The position numbers and the translations under genes were made by a program. A DNA stretch of 64,000 nt, taken from Alloscardovia sp963543015. GTDB taxonomy: Bacteria > Actinomycetota > Actinomycetes > Actinomycetales > Bifidobacteriaceae. Positions 35,117 to 44,036 of the stretch are shown here, piece by piece. How positions within the stretch are numbered: the stretch's first letter is position 1; the number at the start of each line of letters is the position of its first letter. Under the pieces are notes generated by a model that worked only from the letters and a program-made list of their open reading frames with translations, ran no database searches and had not been told where the DNA came from. The stretch is from the NCBI GenBank assembly GCA_963543015.1, contig CAUTYZ010000004.1:114169-178168 (forward strand). Direction: 5' to 3'.

Positions 35117-36499
35117 TTACTTGTGTTCGTTGAAGAACTCGTACTTGCTTTCTGCGGACTTGAAGTCAGAACTCTTCATGTCCTTATCCATTGCCGTCTG
35201 GCCCTCCTTAAGAGCTTCGTCGATGGACATACCATTCTGAGTTGCATTCTCGAATGCTACCTTTGCAGAAGTTTCTACAGTTGCAGGAGTTGCACCTGGC
35301 CAGATGAGACGAGATACACGTGGCTGAATTGCCTTCATAACTGGGCTCTTCAAGATATCAGCATCGTTCTGGAGATCTGCCTTTGCAGGGAAGGAGTTCA
35401 AGCCCTTTACTGCCTGACGGATGTAATCGTCGTTAGCAAGGAGGTACTTGACGAAGTCCTGAGCTACAGCCTGCTGTTCCTTAGACTGGTTCTTGTTGAT
35501 GCCAGGAGTGGATTCACCGTTGTAACGGTCGTAAGCAAATGGAGTATCAGTACCGAAGGTTGGTGTAGCAAATACGCCGTAGTCAATCTTTGGATACTTA
35601 TCCTTCATGGTTCCTTCGAGCCAACCCCATGCGTATACCATTGCAGTCTGACCCTGACCGAAGGACTCGGAGTAGTCGTTACCGAAGTCTACAGAACCGA
35701 CCTTGTCCTTCTCATAGAGATCCTTGAGGAACTGCATGTTTTCCTTGGTAGTCTCATTGTCGAAGTTTGCCTTGGTACCATCATCATCGAAGAGTAAGGT
35801 ACCCTTCTGATAGTTGAGACCCTGGTAAATTGCAGAGTAGCCACCATTGAAGTTGAAGCCAGCCTGAGTCATCTTGCCGCCGTCGAACTTTGTCAACTTC
35901 TTTGCTACTTCACGGAACTGATCCCATGTGGTTGGGATATCAGCATCAGTCAAGCCAGCTTCCTTCCACATCGTCTTGTTGTAGTAGATGTTTCCGGTGT
36001 TGATAACAGAGTCGATGTACTTTACCTTGCCATTTGCATCTTCGTGTGCGACAGAAGTTGGGTAATCAGCTTCGAGCTGTGCCTTATCGATATCGTAGTC
36101 AGCTGCATATGGACGAATCAATGAATCATACGAGTTATGAATATTGAATACTGCTGGGCCATTCTTACCCTTGAGCTGCAATGGAAGCTTAGTCCAATAA
36201 TCATCCCATGTCTGCTTCTTGATCTTGAAGGTGACGTTTGGATAAATCTTGTGATAATCCTCAGAGAGCTGATATACAGGATCTACACCCTTGTCTGACC
36301 ATGTCCAATATTCGATAGTAATTGGCTTACCATCATTAACCAAGTGATTTGGATCATACTTGACGTTTGTTCCGATGACATCGAGACCCTTGTCCTTCTT
36401 AGTATCGGTAACGCCCTGATTTCCACTTCCGCATGCTCCAAGCATTGCAAGAATGCCAGCGGTTGCAATTGCTGCGGTTGCAATCTTCTTAAATTGCAT
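35117..36499 (-). CDS. Sugar ABC transporter substrate-binding lipoprotein
   Basis: 460 residues. Lipoprotein signal peptide ATAAIATAGILAMLGAC with the lipobox Cys near residue 23, then GSGNQGVTD. The mature part is a cluster B extracellular solute-binding protein: TIEYWTWSDKG, YPNVTFKIKKQTWDDYWTKL, VAQDFVKYLLANDDYIRQAV. It delivers an alpha-glucoside or other oligosaccharide to the two permeases encoded downstream; the ligand is inferred from the GH31 neighbour. AAGGAG precedes ATG 36499. Promoter at 36546-36574. Confidence 0.93.
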   Translation of the reverse strand: MQFKKIATAAIATAGILAMLGACGSGNQGVTDTKKDKGLDVIGTNVKYDPNHLVNDGKPITIEYWTWSDKGVDPVYQLSEDYHKIYPNVTFKIKKQTWDDYWTKLPLQLKGKNGPAVFNIHNSYDSLIRPYAADYDIDKAQLEADYPTSVAHEDANGKVKYIDSVINTGNIYYNKTMWKEAGLTDADIPTTWDQFREVAKKLTKFDGGKMTQAGFNFNGGYSAIYQGLNYQKGTLLFDDDGTKANFDNETTKENMQFLKDLYEKDKVGSVDFGNDYSESFGQGQTAMVYAWGWLEGTMKDKYPKIDYGVFATPTFGTDTPFAYDRYNGESTPGINKNQSKEQQAVAQDFVKYLLANDDYIRQAVKGLNSFPAKADLQNDADILKSPVMKAIQPRVSRLIWPGATPATVETSAKVAFENATQNGMSIDEALKEGQTAMDKDMKSSDFKSAESKYEFFNEHK

Positions 36500-36541
36500 C
36501 TTCTCTCCTTACTTCAATGTAAGTACATTGGTTGTTGCAGT

Positions 36542-36580
36542 AACCACTATACAGTGGTTTTTCCACGGTTGCAACCACGA
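36542..36580 (-). promoter_or_regulatory. Promoter of the sugar-binding-protein operon with two palindromes
   Basis: Minus-strand TTGCAA (36569-36574) and TATAGT (36546-36551) are 17 bp apart. AACCACT (36542-36548) pairs with AGTGGTT (36553-36559) across the -10, and GGTTGCAACC (36567-36576) is a perfect palindrome over the -35. Both are candidate repressor sites. Confidence 0.6.
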
Positions 36581-36613
36581 TGCAAGCTTCTCGAAAATTT
36601 TTCAGAATTTTTA

Positions 36614-36627
36614 TGTAAACGGTTACA
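36614..36627. promoter_or_regulatory. LacI-type operator in the divergent intergenic region
   Basis: TGTAAACGGTTACA is a CG-centred near-palindrome with one mismatch, upstream of the binding-protein promoter and facing the divergent LacI gene. A half-site of the same type (CGTTTACA) lies at 36714-36721. Confidence 0.6.
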
Positions 36628-36824
36628 TTTTCTGCCGTTTTCGTGATACTATTTTCTTGAGATACGGCGTGTCGTTCAGCTCCGAGATACTGGATTGTAA
36701 GGCATTATTACACCGTTTACACTACTGTTTTACAGTGAATACGCCGCATATCGCTCAGCGTTACATGCAGCTGAGCCCATGAGACAACAGAAAGAAAGAC
36801 GACGAACTCATCGAAGAGGACATC

Positions 36825-37847
36825 ATGAAAACGAGCATTAACGACGTTGCCCAAGCAGCTGGGGTGTCTACTGCAACGGTTTCTCGAGTTTTTTCTCACC
36901 CTGACAAAGTTTCTCAGAAAACTCGCGACAAGGTCATGCGCGTTGCAAACGAGCTTGACTTCTATATTTCGCGTTCGGCAGGCGTTTTCAAGTCGGGTCA
37001 AGCAAAGCGCATTGCATTCTTGATGGGTTCAAGCAAGCTCGACTGGTTCACGTGCCGCATTATCGAAGGCCTCAACACCGTCTTTCATTCAGCACATTAC
37101 GACTTGATTATCTCGCCTATTACCAATGGTGAGGAACGAAAGCAGTTCTTTGATACTCTCCCCCTGCGTGGAAACGTGGATGCAGTTGTCGTCTCATCCT
37201 TCGACATCAGTCCAGACGAGGTCGTTCGCTTGCAAAAAGCGCGTGTTCCTATTGTCGGAATTAATATCGCTGATACGACAGGTTTTACCGCATCAGTGAG
37301 CATCGATGATTATGAGGGCACGTCTATCGGTGTGCGATATTTGAAGCAATTGGGCCATCGCCATGTCGCATACTGTTACACGGAATTTGCTCGCGGACTG
37401 CACTTTAGCTCGTGGTCGCGTATTAATGGTTTCAAGCAAGCATGTGAGGAAGAGGATATAGCGTACTCTTTTATTCGGACGGAACCAACCGAGGAAGTAT
37501 TTAGCACAATTTACTCATCACTGATGATGCCAGAAAATAAAACGGCTACCGCTCTCTTCTTCCATCAAGATTCGCTTGCCGTACCATTTGTCTTTAAGTT
37601 CCGCGAAACAGGAATGGATATCCCTCAAGATATCTCCGTTATGGGATATGACAATTCGACTTTCTCTGGTGAAATTGGACTGACGACGATTAAGCAGAAG
37701 CCTTTAGATATGGCCATCCTTGCTGCGCATAAAGTGCTGCGTCTTATCGACGATGATTACTCTGCAGCTACACACGATATCATTCCAGTGAAGTTGCAAG
37801 TGCGCAAAACGACAGCACCGCCTCCGACGGATTCTAAATTGCGGTAG
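36825..37847 (+). CDS. LacI-family transcriptional regulator of the alpha-glucoside module
   Basis: 340 residues. Helix-turn-helix MKTSINDVAQAAGVSTATVS, then RVANELDFYISRSAGVFKSG, then a sugar-binding domain with FMGSSKLDW-like start and the family signature DISVMGYDNSTFSGEIGLTT near 265. It is divergent from the binding-protein operon, with CG-centred operators between them. Probably a maltose/alpha-glucoside repressor; the effector is inferred. GAGG precedes ATG 36825. Confidence 0.93.
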   Translation: MKTSINDVAQAAGVSTATVSRVFSHPDKVSQKTRDKVMRVANELDFYISRSAGVFKSGQAKRIAFLMGSSKLDWFTCRIIEGLNTVFHSAHYDLIISPITNGEERKQFFDTLPLRGNVDAVVVSSFDISPDEVVRLQKARVPIVGINIADTTGFTASVSIDDYEGTSIGVRYLKQLGHRHVAYCYTEFARGLHFSSWSRINGFKQACEEEDIAYSFIRTEPTEEVFSTIYSSLMMPENKTATALFFHQDSLAVPFVFKFRETGMDIPQDISVMGYDNSTFSGEIGLTTIKQKPLDMAILAAHKVLRLIDDDYSAATHDIIPVKLQVRKTTAPPPTDSKLR

Positions 37848-37877
37848 TTAGTGTCTTCGTTGAACACCAGGTAAAAC

Positions 37878-37915
37878 AAACGGGGTAAGCATTCTCCTGA
37901 GCTTACCCCGTTTTG
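37878..37915. terminator. Bidirectional terminator between the LacI gene and hspR
   Basis: Thirteen-base perfect arms AAACGGGGTAAGC (37878-37890) and GCTTACCCCGTTT (37901-37913), followed by T residues on the plus strand and by A/U-rich sequence on the minus strand. It lies between two convergent genes and can serve both. Confidence 0.9.
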
Positions 37916-37963
37916 TCGTATATACTACGTCTCGGAAAACCTTGCCGAGCTCTTCATCAGAAC

Positions 37964-38602
37964 TTATTCGCGTTCGTCATCATCACTGCTCACATGCGGA
38001 ATCTCCAGTAGGAAAGCTGCAGATGTACCGCGTGGCAGGAATCGTCCGCGTGCTGGACGCACGACAATTTCGCTATGTTCTGATTTTCCGTCTCGTGACG
38101 ATTTGTCACTCTCATCATGAACAAGTCCCGCTGCCTTTGCCATTGCGCGAGCGCGATCTTTATTCGAGCGCAAAATTTCGACAATTTCGCCATCCATTGC
38201 AGCAGTAAAAACGCTTGCTCCTGCTGGCTGCTTCAAGCGTCGCACTTGACGTCGAAGCTGTCGATTTTCTTCCATTAATTGCAAAATGTGGGACACTCCC
38301 GCGAGATTAATGGATTCGTCCTGAATGAGATGCTGTGTGAGCATGAGTCGATCGATATCACGCAATGCGTAGCGCCGCGATCCACCCTCAGTTCGCTGAG
38401 GTACAACCAACCCCAATCGGTCATATTGCCTCAGTGTCTGAGGATGAATGATGACAAGTTGCGCGGTTTGGGAGACGTTAAAAACTGGCTCATCCACCCC
38501 GAAACCTGATGCGTCAGCACCATCGAGGTCAATTCGCCCTTCGGCTATTGCCTGCGCGCATGCTATATATGCTTGTCGCGTTTGACTATCCAGTCGTGCC
38601 AT
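37964..38602 (-). CDS. hspR: HspR, MerR-family heat-shock repressor
   Basis: 212 residues, longer than many HspR proteins. Residues 38-75 (VFNVSQTAQLVIIHPQTLRQ, then YDRLGLVVPQRTEGGSRRYA) are the MerR winged helix; a Gln/Arg-rich coiled coil follows at about 108-125, then a charged tail. HspR with DnaK as co-repressor silences dnaK and clpB by binding HAIR sites, and both targets with HAIR sites are in this window. Last gene of dnaK-grpE-dnaJ-hspR, 156 bp after dnaJ. Confidence 0.95.
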   Translation of the reverse strand: MARLDSQTRQAYIACAQAIAEGRIDLDGADASGFGVDEPVFNVSQTAQLVIIHPQTLRQYDRLGLVVPQRTEGGSRRYALRDIDRLMLTQHLIQDESINLAGVSHILQLMEENRQLRRQVRRLKQPAGASVFTAAMDGEIVEILRSNKDRARAMAKAAGLVHDESDKSSRDGKSEHSEIVVRPARGRFLPRGTSAAFLLEIPHVSSDDDERE

Positions 38603-38758
38603 AGCTCATCTCCTTATTTCTTGCGTTCTATCTTATCGAAAGTTCACCGCACGCACATGAGTTCAGCCGTTTTAATCTCTGTAAGCTTACTGTGGAAAGC
38701 CCACGAAGCCTAGCAAAGCCCCGTTTAGACCGACTCCTCATGGCGTGCGCAGATAGCG

Positions 38759-39814
38759 TTATTTCTCCTGAATGCGCTCTTGTGCGATATCCGCGTTCAG
38801 ATGTGCTGTTTCTGCATCGAATTCTTTGAGAATTTCTTTTTGTGCAGAAGTGAGCTTCTTTGGAAGACGAATGTTTATCTTCACAATCAAGTCGCCCGTC
38901 TCTTTTGCAGTTTTGACACCGTACTTCTTCACGCGGATTTCCGTTCCAGAGCTTGACCCCGCAGGGATCTTCACATCCACTGGATTGTTCTCGAAATCGA
39001 GAACTGTGATGTGAGCGCCGAGACCAGCTTCTGCCAGCGTTACGGGCACAGTACGAACGAGGTTAATCCCGTCCATTGTGAAGTGCTCATCAGGCTTGAC
39101 ATGAACCGTAAGATACAGGTCACCTGCAGGTCCACCAAACTGTCCTGCCTTACCCTTGCCTGGTACGCGAATGCGTTGGCCATCTTTGACACCTGCTGGA
39201 ACTTTCGTTTTGAAGGACTGGCCGTTTACCTTCAAAGAAACCGTAGCCCCCTGCACTGCCTTTGCAAAGCTCAGCGTGACAGACGACTTGCGATCTTCAC
39301 CCTTTACTGGTTCAGGTTCAGGTTCGTATGGATTGTGAGACTGACCGAAGCCGTCGCCGAAGCCGCCTCCAAAACCGCCACCGAATCCGCTAAATCCTGA
39401 ACGACGTGGCTGACCGTAACCGCCTGATGCCTGAGACATCAAGTCGTCGAGGTTTATCCCACCAAAGTTGATATTGCTATATCCAGTGCGAGATCCGCCT
39501 CCCATGCCGCCAAACATGGAACTGAAGACGTCTTCATATCCGCCTGCTCCCGAGCCGCCGGCAAATCGTGCTCCGCCAGCTCCGAACGAGCGGATAGCAT
39601 CGTACTTTTGACGCTCGCTCTTATTACTCAGAACTTCATACGCTTCTGAGATTTCCTTAAATTTTTCTTCCGCGGCAGCATCTCCTGGATTTGAATCTGG
39701 ATGATACTTACGCGCTAATTTTCTAAATGCTTTCGATATTTCTTTATCGTCAGCATCTTTCGAGACTCCTAGAACTGCGTAGAAGTCTTTTCCAAGCCAA
39801 TCTTGTTCAGCCAT
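38759..39814 (-). CDS. dnaJ: DnaJ-type co-chaperone without zinc fingers
   Basis: 351 residues from ATG 39812-39814, chosen because AAGGGGAG precedes it and MAEQDWLGKDFYAVLGVSKD is the standard start; a longer frame to 39889 is rejected. J-domain with HPD in KYHPDSNPGD, a long Gly/Phe/Ser-rich linker (about 80-170), then two C-terminal beta domains (GQRIRVPGKGKAGQFGGPAG). The CxxCxGxG zinc repeats of type I DnaJ are absent, so it is CbpA-like. It stimulates DnaK. Confidence 0.94.
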   Translation of the reverse strand: MAEQDWLGKDFYAVLGVSKDADDKEISKAFRKLARKYHPDSNPGDAAAEEKFKEISEAYEVLSNKSERQKYDAIRSFGAGGARFAGGSGAGGYEDVFSSMFGGMGGGSRTGYSNINFGGINLDDLMSQASGGYGQPRRSGFSGFGGGFGGGFGDGFGQSHNPYEPEPEPVKGEDRKSSVTLSFAKAVQGATVSLKVNGQSFKTKVPAGVKDGQRIRVPGKGKAGQFGGPAGDLYLTVHVKPDEHFTMDGINLVRTVPVTLAEAGLGAHITVLDFENNPVDVKIPAGSSSGTEIRVKKYGVKTAKETGDLIVKINIRLPKKLTSAQKEILKEFDAETAHLNADIAQERIQEK

Positions 39815-39931
39815 ATGACTCCCCTTAATTGTTCTTCGTATGCTGCTTTCCAGTGCATACGTAACCGTACATAAACGTGTATATGACAATGGCGGCCGAC
39901 ACTAGCCGACCGCCATTATTCCTATGAAATT

Positions 39932-40594
39932 TTATTCCTGAGGAACAGCTACAACGACTCGAGCCGCGCGAATAACGCGATCTCCAATCTTGTAGCCTGC
40001 TTCTACGACGGTGTCTACTGTCTCTTCAGTAACGTTGGCATCTGGCTTATGCAAAATGCCTTCGTGTCGTGTCGGATCGAATGCTTCTCCTGGAGTTCCG
40101 AACTTTTCTACTCCAAACTTTTCGAATGTCTTATCGATCTTTGCTGCCACAGCTGCGAATGAATTATCCAACTGGCTGTTTGCACGAATTCGATCAATAT
40201 CATCCAAAGCTGGAAGCAGCGCCGTGAGAACGTCCACGATTCCGTGTTCGCGGTAACTATCCTGCTCTTTTGCTGCGCGATTTCGGAAGTTGACGAAAGC
40301 TGCACGCTCTCGCTGGAGAGCATCCAAGTACTCAGCTGCTTCTGCTTTCGCTTTTCCTAATGGAGTCAGCGAATCTTCAGCAGCACCCTCTGGTGCGCTT
40401 TCATTGTCAGCACTGCCCTTATCAGCACTGTCAGCATTCTTCTCTGGCACATCTGATACTGGAGATGTAGACTCGGCAGACTGAGCTTCCTCAGTGTCCT
40501 TATCTGCTTCGTGACCAGCATGGGAAGCTTGCTGAGCAAGATTGTCAGCATCTTCCATGCCGTTCAAATATTCTTCAGTGTTGAATTCAGACAT
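39932..40594 (-). CDS. grpE: Nucleotide exchange factor GrpE
   Basis: 220 residues. A long acidic, Ala/Asp/Glu-rich N-terminus (about 1-75) is followed by the coiled coil (AEAAEYLDALQRERAAFVNF, then NRAAKEQDS) and the GrpE beta-wing domain (PTRHEGILHKPDANVTEETV, then VEAGYKIGDRVIRAARVVVA). GrpE drives ADP release from DnaK. It starts 1 bp after the dnaK stop and is part of the HspR-controlled operon. Confidence 0.96.
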   Translation of the reverse strand: MSEFNTEEYLNGMEDADNLAQQASHAGHEADKDTEEAQSAESTSPVSDVPEKNADSADKGSADNESAPEGAAEDSLTPLGKAKAEAAEYLDALQRERAAFVNFRNRAAKEQDSYREHGIVDVLTALLPALDDIDRIRANSQLDNSFAAVAAKIDKTFEKFGVEKFGTPGEAFDPTRHEGILHKPDANVTEETVDTVVEAGYKIGDRVIRAARVVVAVPQE

Positions 40595-40595
40595 A

Positions 40596-42452
40596 TTATT
40601 CCTTGTCGTCGTCCACTACTTCGGCGTCTACAACATCGTCATCCGATGCGTTTCCTGCGGATGCCTGACCAGCACCTGCTGCGCCTGCAGCGCCCTGCTG
40701 TGCGTAGAGAGCTTCGCCTACCTTCTGAGCGGAAGTCATGAGCACAGACTGAGCAGCCTTTACTGCTTCAATATCGTCACCCTTGAGAGCTTCCTTCAAA
40801 GCGTTAACCTTTTCGGTAACTTCAGATGCGACTTCTTCCGAAATCTTATCCTTGTTGTCAGCTACGAGCTTCTCGGTCTGATATGCGAAGGATTCAGCCT
40901 GGTTGCGAGTATCAACCTCTTCACGACGCTTCTTATCTTCAGCTTCGTGGCTCTGAGCTTCCTTCACCATACGATCGATTTCGTCCTGATCAAGTCCAGA
41001 ACCACCGGAGATGGTTACAGACTGTTCCTTACCTGTTCCCTTATCCTTTGCGGATACGTGAACGATACCGTTAGCATCGATATCGAAGGTAACTTCAATC
41101 TGTGGTACACCGTGAGGTGCTGGAGCGATTCCGCCGAGTTCGAAAGTACCCAATGGCTTGTTGTCACGTGCGAATTCACGTTCGCCCTGGAATACCTGAA
41201 TAAGTACGGAAGGCTGATTGTCTTCTGCAGTGGAGAAGACTTCGCTACGCTTGGTTGGGATAGCAGTGTTACGCTCGATGAGCTTTGTCATAATGCCACC
41301 CTTGGTCTCGATACCGAGGCTCAATGGGGTAACGTCAATCAAGAGAACATCCTTACGATCTCCCTTAATAACGCCAGACTGTACTGCTGCACCGACTGCT
41401 ACTACTTCATCAGGGTTTACAGACTTGTTTGGTTCCTTGCCACCAGTCAATTCCTTAACGAGTTCCTGAACAGCTGGCATACGTGTAGATCCACCAACGA
41501 GAACTACGTGATCGATCTGAGATACCGATACGCCAGAATCTGCAAGAACAGCGTTGAATGGCTTGCGCAAGCGATCAAGCAAGTCGGAAGTCATTTCTTC
41601 GAACTTTGCACGAGTCAAAGTTTCGTCGAGGTGTACTGGGGTTCCATCAGGAGCCATTGCCAAGTACTGCTGAGAAATAGTTGTCGACATCGAAGAGCTC
41701 AATTCCTTCTTTGCCTGCTCAGCTGCTTCCTTCAAGCGGCGCATTGCGATCTTATCCTTGGATACGTCAACGCCATACTTGTTCTTTACTTCGGAGACGA
41801 TCCAGTCAATAATTACCTGATCCCAGTCGTCACCACCGAGCTTGTTGTCACCATTGGTTGCCTGTACCTGAATGGTTGCGAAGCCGTCTTCGTCGTCCTT
41901 ACCAATTTCCAGCAAGGAAACATCGAAAGTACCGCCACCCAAGTCGAATACGAGGATGCGTTCGTCTTCCTTACCCTTTTCCAAACCGTATGCAAGTGCT
42001 GCTGCGGTTGGTTCGTTGATGATACGAAGTACGTTCAAGCCTGCGATAGTACCAGCATCCTTAGTTGCCTGGCGCTGTGCATCGTTGAAGTATGCAGGGC
42101 AGGTAATAACTGCATCAGTTACTGGCTCACCCAAATATGCTTCAGCATCACGCTTGAGTTTCATCAAAATTTGTGCAGAAATCTCCTGTGGAGTCCATTC
42201 CTTACCATCAATGTCCACGGTCCAATCGGTACCCATGTGACGCTTCACAGAAGAAATAGTGCGATCTGCGTTTGTTACAGCCTGTCGCTTAGCGACTTCA
42301 CCGACGATAATTTCGCCAGACTTGCTGAATGCTACAACCGAAGGGGTTGTACGAGAACCTTCAGCATTTACGATAACGGTTGGCTGTCCACCTTCCAAAG
42401 TTGCAATGCAGGAGTTAGTTGTTCCTAAATCAATACCTACTGCGCGACCCAT
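40596..42452 (-). CDS. dnaK: Chaperone DnaK (Hsp70)
   Basis: 618 residues from ATG 42450-42452 (MGRAVGIDLGTTNSCIATLE); the longer frame to 42485 is not standard. ATPase domain motifs: IDLGTTNS, NEPTAAALAYGLEKG, ILVFDLGGGTFDVSLLEIG. Substrate-binding domain: LLIDVTPLSLGIETKGG; helical lid and a Gly/Ala-rich tail ending in acidic VDAEVVDDDKE. It folds nascent and stress-damaged proteins with DnaJ, GrpE and ClpB. AAGGA precedes the start. A HAIR site lies about 85-105 bp upstream. Confidence 0.98.
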   Translation of the reverse strand: MGRAVGIDLGTTNSCIATLEGGQPTVIVNAEGSRTTPSVVAFSKSGEIIVGEVAKRQAVTNADRTISSVKRHMGTDWTVDIDGKEWTPQEISAQILMKLKRDAEAYLGEPVTDAVITCPAYFNDAQRQATKDAGTIAGLNVLRIINEPTAAALAYGLEKGKEDERILVFDLGGGTFDVSLLEIGKDDEDGFATIQVQATNGDNKLGGDDWDQVIIDWIVSEVKNKYGVDVSKDKIAMRRLKEAAEQAKKELSSSMSTTISQQYLAMAPDGTPVHLDETLTRAKFEEMTSDLLDRLRKPFNAVLADSGVSVSQIDHVVLVGGSTRMPAVQELVKELTGGKEPNKSVNPDEVVAVGAAVQSGVIKGDRKDVLLIDVTPLSLGIETKGGIMTKLIERNTAIPTKRSEVFSTAEDNQPSVLIQVFQGEREFARDNKPLGTFELGGIAPAPHGVPQIEVTFDIDANGIVHVSAKDKGTGKEQSVTISGGSGLDQDEIDRMVKEAQSHEAEDKKRREEVDTRNQAESFAYQTEKLVADNKDKISEEVASEVTEKVNALKEALKGDDIEAVKAAQSVLMTSAQKVGEALYAQQGAAGAAGAGQASAGNASDDDVVDAEVVDDDKE

Positions 42453-42535
42453 AATATGTGTCCTTTCCTCAAAATGTCTTGTCATGTCCTTTTCAAGTTT
42501 TCTAAAGTTGAGTAACTGTTTATCAACTTTCTAAA

Positions 42536-42556
42536 CTTGAGTCTATATCACTCAAC
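42536..42556. promoter_or_regulatory. HAIR operator (HspR site) of the dnaK operon
   Basis: CTTGAGT (42536-42542), 7-bp spacer, ACTCAAC (42550-42556): one base from the HAIR consensus. A second, weaker copy (GTTGAGT, 7 bp, TATCAAC) sits at 42507-42527, closer to the gene. Confidence 0.88.
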
Positions 42557-42636
42557 TTTTATTTGGCAAGTTTATTCCCATATTTTTCAAAAATTTTTGA
42601 GAAATATTTTTTATGACAATTGTGAGACACACAATA

Positions 42637-42672
42637 AAAAGTTCCGCGCGCAATTACTGCACAACGGAACTT
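42637..42672 (-). terminator. Rho-independent terminator of the histidine phosphatase gene
   Basis: AAGTTCCG (42639-42646) pairs with CGGAACTT (42665-42672), with an 18-nt loop; the minus strand continues with UUUUU. It lies 20 bp past the stop. Confidence 0.85.
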
Positions 42673-42691
42673 CCCAACACCCTATAAAATC

Positions 42692-43393
42692 CTACATATT
42701 CCAATGCTCGACGACATGGTCACTATGATGCCATCCCAGTACACAGAAGCGAGCAGTATCCAGCTTGAAACACCGTGCTTGGTTTGGATGTAGCCCCAAC
42801 CATTGTGTCGTCAGGATTCGCAAAATATGAGCATGCGCGACACACAGCACATCCTCCCCCGCCTCTAAGCGAGGAAGAGCTTGCTCGATAACTTCTCGAA
42901 CGCGAGCAGCAGCCTGATCACTCGACTCACCCACGCCCGACACGACAGTAATATCGCCATGATTAGGGATATGCTCGACTCGTTCACCTTGCAAGCTCGC
43001 AGGCAATTCCAAAGGACCCGTATCCCAAATATTCCACGATTCCACGCCCAATGCCTGCGCTACCTGCTCACGCGTATGCCCTTCTGCTGGACCATAGTCA
43101 AATTCACTGAGGTTAAACTCCGTTGTAAAACCTTCAAAACCCGCTAATTGTGCTGTTTTTTGCGCACGAATAAGTGGCGATACGAAAACATTTTCCGGCT
43201 TAATATCAAAACCAGCGTCACGCAAACGCTCCCCCGCTCGACGTGCCTGATTCTCACCTTCTGCCGTCAAAGGAATATTTGTACGACCGGTATATTGGCC
43301 AGATTCACTCCACACAGTTTGTCCATGTCGAAGTAAAATGAGACGACCTCGATCAGAATGTGTACTCTGTATGTGCTGATTCATGTTTTTCAT
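42692..43393 (-). CDS. Histidine phosphatase family protein (phosphoglycerate mutase-like)
   Basis: 233 residues. The RHG phosphohistidine motif is LILLRHGQTVWSESGQYTGR; the second catalytic His lies in VLCVAHAHILRILTTQW. The acidic residue region is FDYGPAEGHT. This matches branch 1 histidine phosphatases related to phosphoglycerate mutase and GpmB/CobC-like enzymes; the substrate is not clear. It stands alone on the minus strand with its own terminator. Confidence 0.88.
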   Translation of the reverse strand: MKNMNQHIQSTHSDRGRLILLRHGQTVWSESGQYTGRTNIPLTAEGENQARRAGERLRDAGFDIKPENVFVSPLIRAQKTAQLAGFEGFTTEFNLSEFDYGPAEGHTREQVAQALGVESWNIWDTGPLELPASLQGERVEHIPNHGDITVVSGVGESSDQAAARVREVIEQALPRLEAGEDVLCVAHAHILRILTTQWLGLHPNQARCFKLDTARFCVLGWHHSDHVVEHWNM

Positions 43394-43485
43394 CTTAGCA
43401 AATAATAACGTTCACATCGTGGCGCTTCCTGAAGTGCGGACTGATGTATAAACCGAAGTATGGATAGTATGCCTATAATAAGTGC

Positions 43486-43914
43486 ATGAGCGAAAAGCAT
43501 TTTCCTGAGACAGATGAGGCATTCGAAAGCCCACAAGTATCTCATGCGCGCGAGCAATTTAAGTCTGTAGACACTCGCGTGAACGCGATGCGATCTCGAT
43601 TGAAGAACGACCCAGATGATGCTTTTGATAAGCTCATCAAGTTTGCACTGCCAGCAGTCGCTGGATTCGCCGTCAGTAAGCTCGCTGATTTCTTGTGGAA
43701 TTCAGGAAAGAAACGCATCCTTGGCGACAAGGCAATCGACGCTAATGGCGATACAGTTCGCGATGGAATTCTTGCATCCATGCTTTTTGCTGGTTTTTCT
43801 GCTACGTTAGGTTCTCTCGTGTCAAGCCTTGCTGACCGCAGCTCGGTCGGAATTGTTAACGCTCGCCATAAGAAGGCAGAGCGTAACGAAAATTCTCGCG
43901 CGCGCCGAAAGTAG
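43486..43914 (+). CDS. DUF4235 family membrane protein
   Basis: 142 residues. A hydrophilic N-terminal half (about 1-45) precedes two hydrophobic segments, FALPAVAGFAVSKLADFLW and GILASMLFAGFSATLGSLVS, and ends in a very basic tail. I recognise the actinobacterial DUF4235 pattern, which has no known function. A single-gene transcript with its own terminator. Confidence 0.8.
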   Translation: MSEKHFPETDEAFESPQVSHAREQFKSVDTRVNAMRSRLKNDPDDAFDKLIKFALPAVAGFAVSKLADFLWNSGKKRILGDKAIDANGDTVRDGILASMLFAGFSATLGSLVSSLADRSSVGIVNARHKKAERNENSRARRK

Positions 43915-43963
43915 CATTCGAAAGTAGCAATACGCCAACTACAGCGTATACACGAAAACTTCT

Positions 43964-43989
43964 AGAGGAGAATATTTTCTCCTCTTTTT
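43964..43989 (+). terminator. Rho-independent terminator of the DUF4235 gene
   Basis: AGAGGAGAA (43964-43972) pairs with TTCTCCTCT (43977-43985), a tight 4-nt loop, followed by TTTT. Confidence 0.92.
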
Positions 43990-44036
43990 GCATATAAACC
44001 TTTTGCGTTTATGCCCACGCTATTACTATAGAGAGC

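Noticed and set aside
40542..42428. Long plus-strand open frame of 628 codons opposite dnaK
   Set aside because: It is an antisense shadow of a highly conserved dnaK gene; its composition (Cys/Leu/Phe-rich) and lack of any domain or ribosome site do not support a gene.
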